Source of the DNA: JBALVO01 sp036961445
GTDB lineage: Bacteria; Pseudomonadota; Gammaproteobacteria; Pseudomonadales; Halieaceae
DNA: 32,903 nt
Direction: 5' to 3'
Assembly: GCA_036961445.1 (NCBI GenBank)
Contig: JBALVO010000032.1
Location: 1 to 32,903, forward strand
In this document: positions 7,236 to 15,935 of the stretch, one piece after another
Layout of the letters: every line of letters begins with the position of its first letter
How positions within the stretch are numbered: position 1 is the stretch's first letter
The notes under the pieces: generated by a model
Told to the model about the DNA's origin: nothing
The model's input: the letters and a program-made list of their open reading frames with translations, nothing else
Databases searched by the model: none
Program-made: the position numbers and the translations under genes

Positions 7236-8878
7236 AATGATTGCCTCGCAGACTCACGAATAAAGTAATCGGATACGCGATATGCGTTGGCCAGTATAGT
7301 GAGTGTGGGGTTGTAACCTCCGTTGGTTGGCATCACGCTGCCATCGACTACCCATAAATTCGGAACTTCGTGGCTGCGACACCACTTATCCAATACAGAT
7401 GTATTCGGATCATTGCCCATTCTGCAGGTTCCATGATTGTGCTCACTGCCCGATACCGGCGTATCGAGTTTTATGTCCAGACCAGCAATCGAAGGCGACA
7501 GGACTTGTCGCGCTCCCGCGGCGATGGCCACCTCCCGGAGTCGCTCTTCGTACCACACACTCATAGCAATATCGTTGGGGTGATTGCCCTTGGTAATGCG
7601 AGGTACTGGTAGGCCAAACCGATCCTTGATACCAGGATCCAGCTCTACCCGGTTGGACTCCATCGGTAATTCCTCACAGACGCCGGCAAAATGCACGGTA
7701 CGACTGAAGTCCCGCATATGGTCTTTGAGACCAGGCCCCCAACTGTGCTGAGGGCCCGCCAGCGCCAAAGAATGCATAATTGGCTGGTGGGTAAATATGT
7801 TGGCCTCTATTACGACTCCTCCGCGAATAAAGCCACGCTTGGAATCACTGGGATGCAGGTCATCAAACGCGACATGGCCCTCAAACCCTGTATAGCCATG
7901 CATATCATCGTCGAAGGTAGCGACCGCACTGGGGAAGTGGTGAAACTGCAGGTTTTTTCCTACCAGGCCCGAGCTGTTACCCAGGCCATCTGGCGAGCTA
8001 CCAGATTGCGCTTGCAGCATCAGATGCGGCGTACCTATGGTACCTGCAGCACACACCACGTGCCGTGCCAGCACTTCATGTGCATTGCCTTTGGAGTCGA
8101 GGTAGCGTGCTCCGGTTACACGGCCGTCCTTGGTTGGTATATCAAACACCATGGCGTCAGCACGCAGATCAAGCTTGCCGGTACGCATGGCTCGCGGCAG
8201 TGAAACAGAATACGTGGTGGATTTTGCATGTATTGCGCAACCGTAGCCTCGACAGGCGCCGCCCCTGATACAGGCGGGTCGCCCCCCGTATGCCTGCGAG
8301 TTGATGGCCAGCGGAATCGGAAATGGCGTGTATCCCATTTCTCCTGCCCCTTTTGCAATCATTTGGCTGGCCGTGCGATAAGGGTGCGGCGGATTTGGGT
8401 AGCCGCGACTCCTGCGTGGTTCGTTTTTGTTGGCACCTGCCGTGCCGGATATACCAAAATCCCATTCCGCTTTTTCGTAGTAGGGCGCCATATCCTCGTA
8501 AGTGATGGGCCAGTCCGCCAGGGACGCTCCCGCCACAGCCCCCTCCACCGACAACACACGAAACTCGTCTGGCCGAAAACGCCATGACATGCCATCCCAA
8601 TGCGTGATCGTACCGCCCACGCAGTGAGAAATACGACTGAAGCTGCCAATCTCCAGCTCACCCGTGGTTGGATTCTGAAAAGTTTCTTCCTGGTTAGCCG
8701 AGAAAACCAGATCGCGCACGCCATTACGCAGTTCGTCATCGTCAAAATCACTGGTGGCCAGATACGGACCGCGCTCCAGCGCAACCACCGAAAGACCGGC
8801 AGCCGTCAGCTGGTCGATCATTACCCCTCCGCCTGCGCCTGTTCCTATTACACAAACATCGAAAATCCGTTTCTTCAT
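7232..8878 (-). CDS. GMC family FAD oxidoreductase (gluconate 2-dehydrogenase large-subunit-like)
   Basis: 548 residues. The FAD dinucleotide fold opens with VIGTGAGGGVM (10-20), ending in the acidic residue of ALERGPYL. The C-terminal GMC part has H482 in HNHGTCRMG and N523 in GGYNPTLT, the expected catalytic pair. It has no signal of its own; export would rely on the partner encoded by the overlapping 6603-7235 gene. It oxidises a sugar or alcohol and normally hands electrons to a cytochrome c subunit, but none is encoded in the window. GGAG lies four bases before the ATG. Confidence 0.92.
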   Translation of the reverse strand: MKKRIFDVCVIGTGAGGGVMIDQLTAAGLSVVALERGPYLATSDFDDDELRNGVRDLVFSANQEETFQNPTTGELEIGSFSRISHCVGGTITHWDGMSWRFRPDEFRVLSVEGAVAGASLADWPITYEDMAPYYEKAEWDFGISGTAGANKNEPRRSRGYPNPPHPYRTASQMIAKGAGEMGYTPFPIPLAINSQAYGGRPACIRGGACRGYGCAIHAKSTTYSVSLPRAMRTGKLDLRADAMVFDIPTKDGRVTGARYLDSKGNAHEVLARHVVCAAGTIGTPHLMLQAQSGSSPDGLGNSSGLVGKNLQFHHFPSAVATFDDDMHGYTGFEGHVAFDDLHPSDSKRGFIRGGVVIEANIFTHQPIMHSLALAGPQHSWGPGLKDHMRDFSRTVHFAGVCEELPMESNRVELDPGIKDRFGLPVPRITKGNHPNDIAMSVWYEERLREVAIAAGARQVLSPSIAGLDIKLDTPVSGSEHNHGTCRMGNDPNTSVLDKWCRSHEVPNLWVVDGSVMPTNGGYNPTLTILANAYRVSDYFIRESARQSL

Positions 8879-8902
8879 GTGTCTCCGGTCGCTCTTGCTT
8901 TA

Positions 8903-9094
8903 TTATTGGTGATGCGTATTCAGCATAGTCGAATCCGACTGCATAACAACCTGGGGCGGCAGAGCACGACATTTTGGCACGGCGGCCATGTCTGCGGGGC
9001 CGAGCCACCCTCTGACCTGCCCAACTCCCAATAGTTGCGAACATGGCTGTTCTTTTACGGACACCAGCACTGTAGTGTAGGCGCCTAGATTCAT
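8903..9094 (-). CDS. Possible small ORF upstream of the GMC gene
   Basis: 63 codons on the same strand as the GMC gene, ending 24 bp before it. The translation has reasonable composition (two Cys, GWLGPADMAAVPKCRALPPQ), but there is no signal peptide, no haem motif CxxCH and no clear ribosome site. It is therefore not the missing cytochrome subunit. It may be chance, or a leader ORF. Confidence 0.25.
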   Translation of the reverse strand: MNLGAYTTVLVSVKEQPCSQLLGVGQVRGWLGPADMAAVPKCRALPPQVVMQSDSTMLNTHHQ

Positions 9095-9131
9095 ACTGCC
9101 GTAGGTTACCCCTGCGAATGGGAACCGATAA

Positions 9132-10235
9132 ATGAAATTGCGCTATAAAATTGTTGTGAGCATTCTGGCCCTGGTGGCCATTGGCCTGACAGCACTGGCT
9201 CTTATCCTGGGTCGAACGTCGGCCTGTGGGCCAGCGCCAGCGCTTTCCGGACAATCCACAGTGATGAAGGCGATTGTGGGTCGTTGTTACGGCTCGCCTG
9301 CTGTTTTAGAGTTTGCGGACGTGGCAAAACCGACGCCCGCCGATGATGAAGTTCTGGTAAAAATTCACGCGGCGGCCGTCAACCCCCTGGACTGGCATTA
9401 CATGAGGGGCTCACCCTACTTTTTGCGTCTCATGTCCGGCCTTGGTGCTCCCAAGAATCCAAGATTGGGCGTGGACTTTGCAGGAACCATCGAAGCGGTC
9501 GGCAAGGATGTCACGCGTTTCCAACCCGGTGATGAGGTGTTTGGTGGTGGCAACGGCGCGTTCGCGCAGTACCTGACGATTCGCGAGGATCGGGCGCTGA
9601 CCATAAAGCCCGACAACATAAGCTTTGAGCAGGCAGCCGCGGTACCCATAGCGGCGATCTCGGCCTTACAGGTGTTGCGCGATAAAGGTCAGTTAAAGTC
9701 CGGGCAGAAAGTCCTGATCAATGGCGCCTCTGGCGGCGTCGGTACCTTTGCCGTGCAAATTGCCAAGTCATTTGGGGCGCAAGTGACCGGCGTATGCAGT
9801 ACACGCAATGTGGAAATGGTCCGCTCCATCGGCGCAGATCATGTCTTTGATTACACCAAGCAGGACTACACCAAGAGCGGCGAACAGTATGACCTGATCA
9901 TAGATAATGTTGGCAACCGATCGCTGTTAGCGAATCGGGCAGTGATGAAACCCGAGGGGGTCATGGTCATGCTCGGTGGCTCAACAGGTAACTGGGTAGG
10001 GCCATTGATAGGCCCTCTGAAGGCATCGTTTTTGTCGCCATTTGTCAGCCAAAAGTTTTTGATGATCATGGCGCAACTGGACAGCGAGGACCTCGCCATT
10101 CTGGCTGATCTTATGCAGGCAGGCACAGTGACCCCGGTGATCGACCGCCGCTATCCACTGAGTGAGGTGGCGGACGCCATAGCCTATATAGAAGAAGGCC
10201 ACGCCAGAGGCAAAGTCGTCGTTTATATGGACTAG
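9132..10235 (+). CDS. Membrane-anchored NAD(P)-dependent MDR alcohol dehydrogenase/quinone oxidoreductase
   Basis: 367 residues. Residues 7-28 form a hydrophobic N-terminal anchor, then the medium-chain dehydrogenase core begins at MKAIVGRCYGSPAVLEF (45-61). Seen in order: AAAVNPLDWHYMRG, LGVDFAGTIEAVG, FQPGDEVFGG, and the cofactor motif NGASGGVGTFAVQIAK. No zinc-binding Cys cluster is present, so it belongs to the zinc-free quinone-oxidoreductase-like branch. GGGA precedes the ATG by eight bases, supporting the anchored start. It is divergent from the GMC operon. Substrate unknown. Confidence 0.88.
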   Translation: MKLRYKIVVSILALVAIGLTALALILGRTSACGPAPALSGQSTVMKAIVGRCYGSPAVLEFADVAKPTPADDEVLVKIHAAAVNPLDWHYMRGSPYFLRLMSGLGAPKNPRLGVDFAGTIEAVGKDVTRFQPGDEVFGGGNGAFAQYLTIREDRALTIKPDNISFEQAAAVPIAAISALQVLRDKGQLKSGQKVLINGASGGVGTFAVQIAKSFGAQVTGVCSTRNVEMVRSIGADHVFDYTKQDYTKSGEQYDLIIDNVGNRSLLANRAVMKPEGVMVMLGGSTGNWVGPLIGPLKASFLSPFVSQKFLMIMAQLDSEDLAILADLMQAGTVTPVIDRRYPLSEVADAIAYIEEGHARGKVVVYMD

Positions 10236-10340
10236 GTACGGTGCACAGTGCACGCAAAACCCTCGTTAATAAGTAACTGGAAGCGACGATTCGCAGTTGC
10301 TAGGATACGCCCTACCCTATCCCCTACCGGAGTCCTGATC

Positions 10341-10733
10341 ATGCCTTCCATCAAGCGATATATAGCCACATTACTGAGTATCTCCACGCTGGTTCTGGGC
10401 CTGCAGAGCAGTCTCGTGCAAGCCGAAATGATAACCACAGACACGGTCCTGGAGAGTCACACTCAGCAAGCTAGCCGACAGGACCTGGTGAATCTTTTAC
10501 AGCAGGACGAAGTTCAGCAGAAAATGGCTGCTTTTGGCATTACCGCGGAAGCCGCCAACGAGCGCATTGGACAGTTGACCAACCAGGAACTGGCCCAGTT
10601 GAACGCACATATTGAAGAGCTGCCAGCCGGCAGTGGTGTTGTTGGCGTAGCGGTAATTGTTTTGTTGACCCTTGTTTTCCTTGATATTTTTGGTGTGACC
10701 GACATCTTCTCCTTTATCAAACCGATTAAGTGA
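10341..10733 (+). CDS. PA2779 family protein (small secreted membrane-anchored protein)
   Basis: 130 residues. A signal peptide (1-28, ending VQA) is followed by a helical mature region with EMITTDTVL, QDLVNLLQQDEVQQKMAAFGI and LTNQELAQLNAHIEELPAGSG, then a C-terminal membrane segment (about 97-120). This matches the uncharacterised Pseudomonas PA2779 family, always found next to PA2778. GGAG lies eight bases before the ATG. The stop overlaps the GTG of the next gene (GTGA), and an intrinsic terminator starts 33 bp beyond the stop. The protein should therefore be made in excess over its partner. Inference: it is a substrate or partner of the downstream peptidase. Confidence 0.85.
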   Translation: MPSIKRYIATLLSISTLVLGLQSSLVQAEMITTDTVLESHTQQASRQDLVNLLQQDEVQQKMAAFGITAEAANERIGQLTNQELAQLNAHIEELPAGSGVVGVAVIVLLTLVFLDIFGVTDIFSFIKPIK

Positions 10734-11788
10734 CAGGCGCAACGTCGAACAGGCAATGTGTTGCCGGCCGCCTCAGTGCGGCCTTTTTTTTGTGCTGCGC
10801 TTTTACACTCGTCACCGCATGCAGCGCTCCACAAACCCGCGAACTATTAACTACTCATCAGCACGATATGCCCCAAGGGGTGCGTCTGCAGGTTCCTTTT
10901 TTCCCACAAGAGGATTATCACTGCGGCCCAGCGGCGCTGGCAGGCTTATTAAACTACAACGGTCTTCAGACTGACCCGTTGCAACTTGCACGGCAGGTTT
11001 ATATTCCCGGCAGAAAAGGTAGCCTGCAGGTTGAAATGACCGCTGCAATCCGCAGCTACGAGCGGGTTGCCTATCCACTCCCGGCAGGTAAGCAACGGGA
11101 AATGGCGCAATTGATCGGAGCACTGGATGCAGGTTATCCCGTGCTTGTGCTGCAGAATTTGGGTATTGAATGGTTGCCGCAATGGCACTACGCAACCGTC
11201 ACCGGTTACAACCTGGCAACTGCGGAGTTGATCCTGAATTCCGGTACCCATGAGGACTACCACATGTCTATCTCTACCTTTGAGCACACCTGGAAACGCA
11301 GTAATTACTGGGCGTTAGTGGTCGGCCCGGCCACCGACATTCCCCCGTTTGCAACTCATGCCATCTGGAACCAGGCAGCAGTCGACCTGGAAAGTAGCGG
11401 CCACATTGACGCCGCTTTCACTGCCTATCAGGCGGCTCTGCGGCGCTGGCCCAACAACAAGGTCGCCCTGCTAGGGAAAGGAAATACGGCCTACGCCCTG
11501 CAAAGGTACTCAATAGCGGCCGACAGTTTTTATCAATTCGCCCGTTTCCATTCAGCGCAGGCCGCCACCGGCTGGAACAACCTTGCCCACGCGTTAAGCG
11601 CCCTGCACTGCCCAAAGGCTGCTCGCAGCGCCGTCTTGCTGGCCCTGGCTTTGTCGCCGGAGGATCGCGCCATCCGCAGTAGTGCCGATGAGATGGCGGC
11701 TACACCCGAGAACCCCAATACGTCTGCCCCCCCTGCCTCATCCAACCAATGCAGTCACTGGCAGTCTCGCATGGCACAACACAGCTAA
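10730..11788 (+). CDS. PA2778 family C39-like cysteine peptidase lipoprotein with TPR region
   Basis: 352 residues. LVTAC gives a lipobox with C31, so the protein should be lipid-anchored outside the cytoplasm. Residues 52-175 are a C39-type papain-like domain: Q60, C65 in DYHCGPAAL, and H153 in QWHYATVTGY. The usual third residue Asp is replaced here by N170 in LILNSG. Residues about 210-310 are TPR-like helices. The start is a GTG overlapping the upstream stop, without its own ribosome site, implying coupling to the PA2779-like gene. A terminator hairpin lies within codons 13-21; its T-tract encodes the start of the hydrophobic signal. Confidence 0.87.
   Translation: MTGATSNRQCVAGRLSAAFFLCCAFTLVTACSAPQTRELLTTHQHDMPQGVRLQVPFFPQEDYHCGPAALAGLLNYNGLQTDPLQLARQVYIPGRKGSLQVEMTAAIRSYERVAYPLPAGKQREMAQLIGALDAGYPVLVLQNLGIEWLPQWHYATVTGYNLATAELILNSGTHEDYHMSISTFEHTWKRSNYWALVVGPATDIPPFATHAIWNQAAVDLESSGHIDAAFTAYQAALRRWPNNKVALLGKGNTAYALQRYSIAADSFYQFARFHSAQAATGWNNLAHALSALHCPKAARSAVLLALALSPEDRAIRSSADEMAATPENPNTSAPPASSNQCSHWQSRMAQHS
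10766..10791 (+). terminator. Intrinsic terminator inside the start of the PA2778-like gene
   Basis: A perfect 6-bp GC stem GGCCGC (10766-10771)/GCGGCC (10778-10783) with a 6-nt loop is followed directly by eight Ts (10784-10791). It lies 33 bp past the stop of the PA2779-like gene yet within the open frame of the next gene. It should reduce read-through, giving more of the small protein than of the peptidase. Confidence 0.8.
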
Positions 11789-12687
11789 ACCGCCGTGGTT
11801 TCTATATGATCCACATGGTCAGGTTGTTGCCTGGCGGCGACCAGACAACCGACAACAATAAGAGCTGTACCGGCCAGAGTCGCTGCTGTCACATTTTCGG
11901 CAAACACCAACCAGCCCAGTAAAGAAGCCCAAATAAACGCCGTATACTCCACCGGAATCAAAACCTTCGCTTCCGCCCGCGCATAGGCCCAGGACAATAG
12001 TAACAGCGAGATAATCCCCAGGGCAGCGGCAGCCGCCAGCTGGGGAAGCAAGGCAACCTCTGGCACAACAACCCACCACGGCGCAAAGCAAAGATACACC
12101 GCAACCACCGTGCCATTTTGGTAAAAAGCGATTTCAATTGGCTCCGCAACCAGCGCCTGCTGCCGTTGCAGAATCAGGTTATAGGCATACATAAGCGCAG
12201 AGAGCAAAATGGCCACAATGCCCTTGCCCATACTGTCACTGTATTCTCCGCCAAGCTTGGCACTAATGATGACCACAGCCCCCGCTAGTCCGATTACCGA
12301 TGCCCATATGGCCTTGTCACCAATCTTTTCGTGCAATAGCACTGCCGCAAGATACAGCGCGATAAGCGGCGCGATGAACGACAAGCCAATGGCCTCCGCC
12401 AGCGGCACATGCACCAGGCCCCAGAAAAAGAGCAATGCCATCAGTGAGATGACCACACCGCGCCATATATGCAGGCGAATTATTGACCAGTCAGGCCAGC
12501 CCTTCCTGACCCACAGATACAGTACCGTGGCTATCACTAGAGCGATTCCCGTGCGCCATAACATGGCGTTGTAAACCCCCATCGCTATAGATAGCTGCTT
12601 CATCAGTACGTCCATGCCGGCAAATATCGCGATACCAAGCATCGCGACAGTAAACGGTAAAGCCGGGGCCATAGCGGGCCTGTTCAT
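11785..12687 (-). CDS. DMT superfamily transporter (EamA family)
   Basis: 300 residues with about ten hydrophobic segments arranged as two EamA repeats (roughly 10-140 and 155-285). The first repeat shows the usual AxxFFWGLVHVPLAEAIGL pattern and GDKAIWASVIGLAGAVVI; the second ends WLVFAENVTAATLAGTALIVVGC. It is probably an inner-membrane exporter of small metabolites; the substrate cannot be read from sequence. It is convergent with the PA2778-like gene, with stops overlapping by four bases and no terminator between. Confidence 0.9.
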   Translation of the reverse strand: MNRPAMAPALPFTVAMLGIAIFAGMDVLMKQLSIAMGVYNAMLWRTGIALVIATVLYLWVRKGWPDWSIIRLHIWRGVVISLMALLFFWGLVHVPLAEAIGLSFIAPLIALYLAAVLLHEKIGDKAIWASVIGLAGAVVIISAKLGGEYSDSMGKGIVAILLSALMYAYNLILQRQQALVAEPIEIAFYQNGTVVAVYLCFAPWWVVVPEVALLPQLAAAAALGIISLLLLSWAYARAEAKVLIPVEYTAFIWASLLGWLVFAENVTAATLAGTALIVVGCLVAARQQPDHVDHIETTAV

Positions 12688-12838
12688 AACATTGCAACTT
12701 CCTGGATCAATGGGCGCATACTTTAACTGAAGGCAGTGCTAATCAGCGAATTTATCCTTTAGACAAATACTCTCATCACACCTGTCCTGGCGGGGTGCTG
12801 CAGCCTCCTACAAATGGCAAGAAATCACTTGTGATAAA

Positions 12839-12858
12839 TACTGTTCATATATACAGTA
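12839..12858 (+). promoter_or_regulatory. LexA (SOS) box upstream of yebG
   Basis: TACTGTTCATATATACAGTA carries the CTGT-N8-ACAG core (12841-12856) and the flanking TA of the gammaproteobacterial LexA consensus. A TATACT at 12860-12865 directly downstream is a plausible -10, so LexA would cover the promoter. yebG starts 33 bp past the box. Confidence 0.92.
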
Positions 12859-12890
12859 CTATACTAAATCTATAACCCCCGAGGTGACTT

Positions 12891-13184
12891 ATGCCCGTTG
12901 TAGCAATGTGGAAATGTGACAGAGACGACAAAATGTTTGAAAACAAGCGAGACGCCGATGACTACGACAAAATGTTGGAACTGGCGGAAAACTTCAGCCT
13001 GTTTTTACGCAGGGAAGCTGACGGTATTACTGAGCTAGATGCTGAAAACATCGGCTTATTGCTATCCCGCAATAAAGACCTTCTGGTAGCCGCCTGCAAA
13101 GGCAAGCCGGACCTGCTATTGGATATTGGCGGTGATGAGCAGGCCGAAACGTCAAATATTACGCCCCTCACTGCCAAGGCTTAA
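12891..13184 (+). CDS. yebG: YebG family SOS-induced DNA damage protein
   Basis: 97 residues. The MPVVAMWKCDRDDKMFENKRDADDYDKMLELAENFSLFL start is the YebG signature, followed by the conserved LDAENIGLLLSRNKDLLVAACKGKPD helix. YebG is a small, DNA-damage-induced protein whose molecular role remains poorly defined. GAGGTG precedes the ATG by a few bases, and a near-consensus LexA box lies upstream, so SOS control is well supported. It is a single gene. Confidence 0.95.
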   Translation: MPVVAMWKCDRDDKMFENKRDADDYDKMLELAENFSLFLRREADGITELDAENIGLLLSRNKDLLVAACKGKPDLLLDIGGDEQAETSNITPLTAKA

Positions 13185-13286
13185 CCCTGGGGCCACTTTT
13201 GTACTATCCTTGTACTGATCTGCAGAACAGGTCCTGCTGAATGCTGGGCCTGTGCATGTAACGACAACTCAATACGGGATTATCAA

Positions 13287-13856
13287 ATGAACGCACCGAG
13301 CAGGGCAAAATTTAAAGAAATGACCGAGGGCACTGCCGAGGAATGGCAGGTTATCGCTGAGAACGTCAGGGAGCTTTGGAGTGGCCTGGCAGGCCGTGTA
13401 CTGGATCACCTGCGCCTGCTGGACGGTGACTTTGGTGGCTTCCCGGTAGATCGCCTGGAGCATAGCCTGCAGACCGCTACCCTGGCCCACCAGGACGGGC
13501 GCGATGAAGAGTATGTGGTATGCGCCCTGCTGCACGATATCGGCGATACCCTGGGCTCACTGAACCACGCCGATTTGGCTGCCACCATACTGCAGCCGTT
13601 CGTCAGCGAACAGAACTACTGGATGGTGAAGCATCACGGAATCTTCCAGGGCTATTACTTCTTTCATCACCTGGGTAAAGACCGGAATATGCGCGATCAG
13701 TTCAAGGACAACGAGAACTTCAATTACACGGCGGAGTTCTGCCACAAATACGACCAGAAAGCATTCGACAAGGACTTTGTCTCAATGCCACTGGAAGATT
13801 TTGTTCCGATGGTAGAGCGTGTATTCGCACAGCCCAAGAACTCGCTGTACTTATAG
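13287..13856 (+). CDS. HD-domain protein related to PhnZ-like mixed-valent diiron oxygenases
   Basis: 189 residues, the size of PhnZ. The histidine pattern is H59 (LEHSLQTATLA), H83-D84 (LLHDIGD), H94 (LNHADLAA), H116/H117 (VKHHGIF) and D156 (HKYDQKAFD), consistent with an HD dinuclear metal site. PhnZ-type enzymes oxidatively cleave phosphonates, while related HD proteins are phosphohydrolases. No phn, TauD-type phnY or other phosphonate gene adjoins, so the substrate is open. GGGA precedes the ATG. The end overlaps the convergent M3 peptidase gene by six bases. Confidence 0.8.
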   Translation: MNAPSRAKFKEMTEGTAEEWQVIAENVRELWSGLAGRVLDHLRLLDGDFGGFPVDRLEHSLQTATLAHQDGRDEEYVVCALLHDIGDTLGSLNHADLAATILQPFVSEQNYWMVKHHGIFQGYYFFHHLGKDRNMRDQFKDNENFNYTAEFCHKYDQKAFDKDFVSMPLEDFVPMVERVFAQPKNSLYL

Positions 13857-15884
13857 CGCCAAACCGCGCTTCGCCAACAGCGGCGCTACCTGCGGCTCAC
13901 GACCCCGGAAAGCCTTATACAGGCTCATAGGGTCGTCACTGCCCCCCATCTCCAACACATTTTTGCGAAAAGACAGCGCCGTGGCCTGGTCAAAAATACC
14001 GTTCTCCTCAAAGGCTTCAAAACCGTCTGCATCAAGGACTTCTGCCCAAATGTAGGAGTAGTAGCCCGCTGAATAGCTGTCTCCAGTGAAAATATGCTGG
14101 AAATAGGTCGATTTATAACGCGGCAGCACCGCGTCAATGAGGCCGATCTGGTTCATGACATCAGACTCAAATACATCGACCTCATCCGCCTCCAATCCCG
14201 CCTGGCTATGCCAGGCCATATCCAGATATGACGCGGCCAGGTATTCGGTGGTGGCAAAGCCCTGGTTAAAGGTCGCAGATGCCTTGAGCTTGTCTATCAA
14301 TTCATCGGGGATAGGCTCACCGGTATCAACATGCCGGGCATAAGATTTGAGCACTTCAGGCTGCACCGCCCAGTGCTCCATTATCTGTGACGGCAACTCC
14401 ACGAAATCCTGCTTTACGTTGGTGCCGGCAAGACTGCGATAACGGACCTGGCTCAACAGGCTGTGCAGGGCGTGTCCGAATTCGTGAAACAATGTCCTGA
14501 CTTCGTCCATACCCAGCAAGCAGGGCTCACCCTTGGGGAAGTTGCAACAATTTACGACGATGGGCCGAATCGCGCCATCAAGGTTTGACTGCTCCCTGAA
14601 GTTGGACATCCATGCGCCACCACGCTTTGATGGCCGCATAAAATAGTCAACGAGAAACAGACCCAGTGGCGAACCATCAGCATCCGTCACGTCATAGGCC
14701 GTCACATCGCGATGGTAGACCGGTACGTCGTTTCGTGGCGTAACGCTGATGCCATATAGGCGTTTGACGACTGCAAAGGCCCCATCGCGCACATTCTCCA
14801 GTTTGAAGTAGGGTTTGATCTGACCGGGATCCAGCGAGAACTTTTCCGCACGCTCCTTCTCTGCGTAATACCACCAGTCCCAGGGCGCGAGCTTAAAACT
14901 CTCGCCTTCTCGCCGCACGCGCTCCTGCAGGACCGCAGCTTCCGCGGCAACTTTGATTTTGGTCGGTTGCCATATCTGGTCTAACAACCCCAGCACGGCA
15001 TCCGGTGTGCCCGCCATACGATCGGACAACATGAAGTCCGCATGTGTGTCATAACCCAGCAGTTGCGCTCGCTGCTGTCGCAGGCTGACAATCTCTTTCA
15101 ATAGGGGCTGGTTGTCTACAGAACGCTTGCCACAGCTGGTATACGCTTTGAACATTTGCTCGCGCAGATCACGGCGATCAGCAAACTGCAGGAATGGCGT
15201 GATAGAAGACCGTGAGATAGTCACGACATATTTACCCGGCTTGCCCCGCTGTTCGGCTTCCGAGCGGGCAGCCTTACGCTCCAGTTCGGGTAGGCCTGCC
15301 AGGTCTTCTTCGGATTCCAGCACCAGTTCAAATGCGTTGGTATCTTTAAGTACGTTCTGACTAAACCGGGTAGTTAGACTAGCCAGTGACTCATTGATCT
15401 GCCGCATTTCCTCGCGGCCCGATTCATTCAAGGCGGCGCCGGCGTGAACAAAATCCTGATGAATCTCCTGCAGCAGCTGCCGCTGATCCGGATCCAGCGG
15501 TTCACGCTCCGCGTGCAGCGACTCAATGCGGGTATACAGCTGGGGATTAGTGTAAATCACGCTGTGATGCGTCGCCAATTCAGCAGAAAGAGACAGCTCC
15601 AGCGCTTGAATTTCATCGTTGGTATTAGATGAAGTCAGGTTAAAAAATACTGAGGAAACACGATCCAGTAGACACCCGGCCCGCTCCATCGCCTCTACGG
15701 TATTGGCGAAGTCGGGCAGCTCGGCACTCTCGCTAATCACTGCTATGTCTTGCCTGTGCTCGGCTAAGCCGCGATCAAATGCCTGGCGATAATGGGCCGT
15801 GGTGATGGCATCAAAATCAGGCAGGCCGTGCGCAGGCGGTTCATGAAAAAACGGATTACTGGTAGCAGTCAAATGTGGCCTCAT
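13851..15884 (-). CDS. M3 family oligopeptidase (PrlC/Dcp-like)
   Basis: 677 residues, the normal size for oligopeptidase A or dipeptidyl carboxypeptidase. The zinc motif is HEFGHALH at about 467-474 (H467, E468, H471) with the third ligand E496 in DFVELPSQ. The conserved substrate-binding GDSYSAGYYSYIWAEVLDADGF block is near the C-terminus. It is a cytosolic peptide-degrading metalloprotease. The first in-frame start codon is a TTG at 15887; the adjacent ATG at 15884 is preferred. Confidence 0.93.
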   Translation of the reverse strand: MRPHLTATSNPFFHEPPAHGLPDFDAITTAHYRQAFDRGLAEHRQDIAVISESAELPDFANTVEAMERAGCLLDRVSSVFFNLTSSNTNDEIQALELSLSAELATHHSVIYTNPQLYTRIESLHAEREPLDPDQRQLLQEIHQDFVHAGAALNESGREEMRQINESLASLTTRFSQNVLKDTNAFELVLESEEDLAGLPELERKAARSEAEQRGKPGKYVVTISRSSITPFLQFADRRDLREQMFKAYTSCGKRSVDNQPLLKEIVSLRQQRAQLLGYDTHADFMLSDRMAGTPDAVLGLLDQIWQPTKIKVAAEAAVLQERVRREGESFKLAPWDWWYYAEKERAEKFSLDPGQIKPYFKLENVRDGAFAVVKRLYGISVTPRNDVPVYHRDVTAYDVTDADGSPLGLFLVDYFMRPSKRGGAWMSNFREQSNLDGAIRPIVVNCCNFPKGEPCLLGMDEVRTLFHEFGHALHSLLSQVRYRSLAGTNVKQDFVELPSQIMEHWAVQPEVLKSYARHVDTGEPIPDELIDKLKASATFNQGFATTEYLAASYLDMAWHSQAGLEADEVDVFESDVMNQIGLIDAVLPRYKSTYFQHIFTGDSYSAGYYSYIWAEVLDADGFEAFEENGIFDQATALSFRKNVLEMGGSDDPMSLYKAFRGREPQVAPLLAKRGLAL

Positions 15885-15935
15885 CAATCTCGGTACTGTC
15901 GCATCGAGTCACTCGCGCATAAAAAATCAGGAAGC

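Noticed and set aside
7691..8203. 170-codon plus-strand ORF inside the GMC gene
   Set aside because: Antisense shadow of a gene with clear FAD and catalytic motifs.
8748..9254. 168-codon minus ORF overlapping the GMC start
   Set aside because: Arg-rich out-of-frame reading of the GMC N-terminus and upstream spacer; also crosses the divergent MDR gene.
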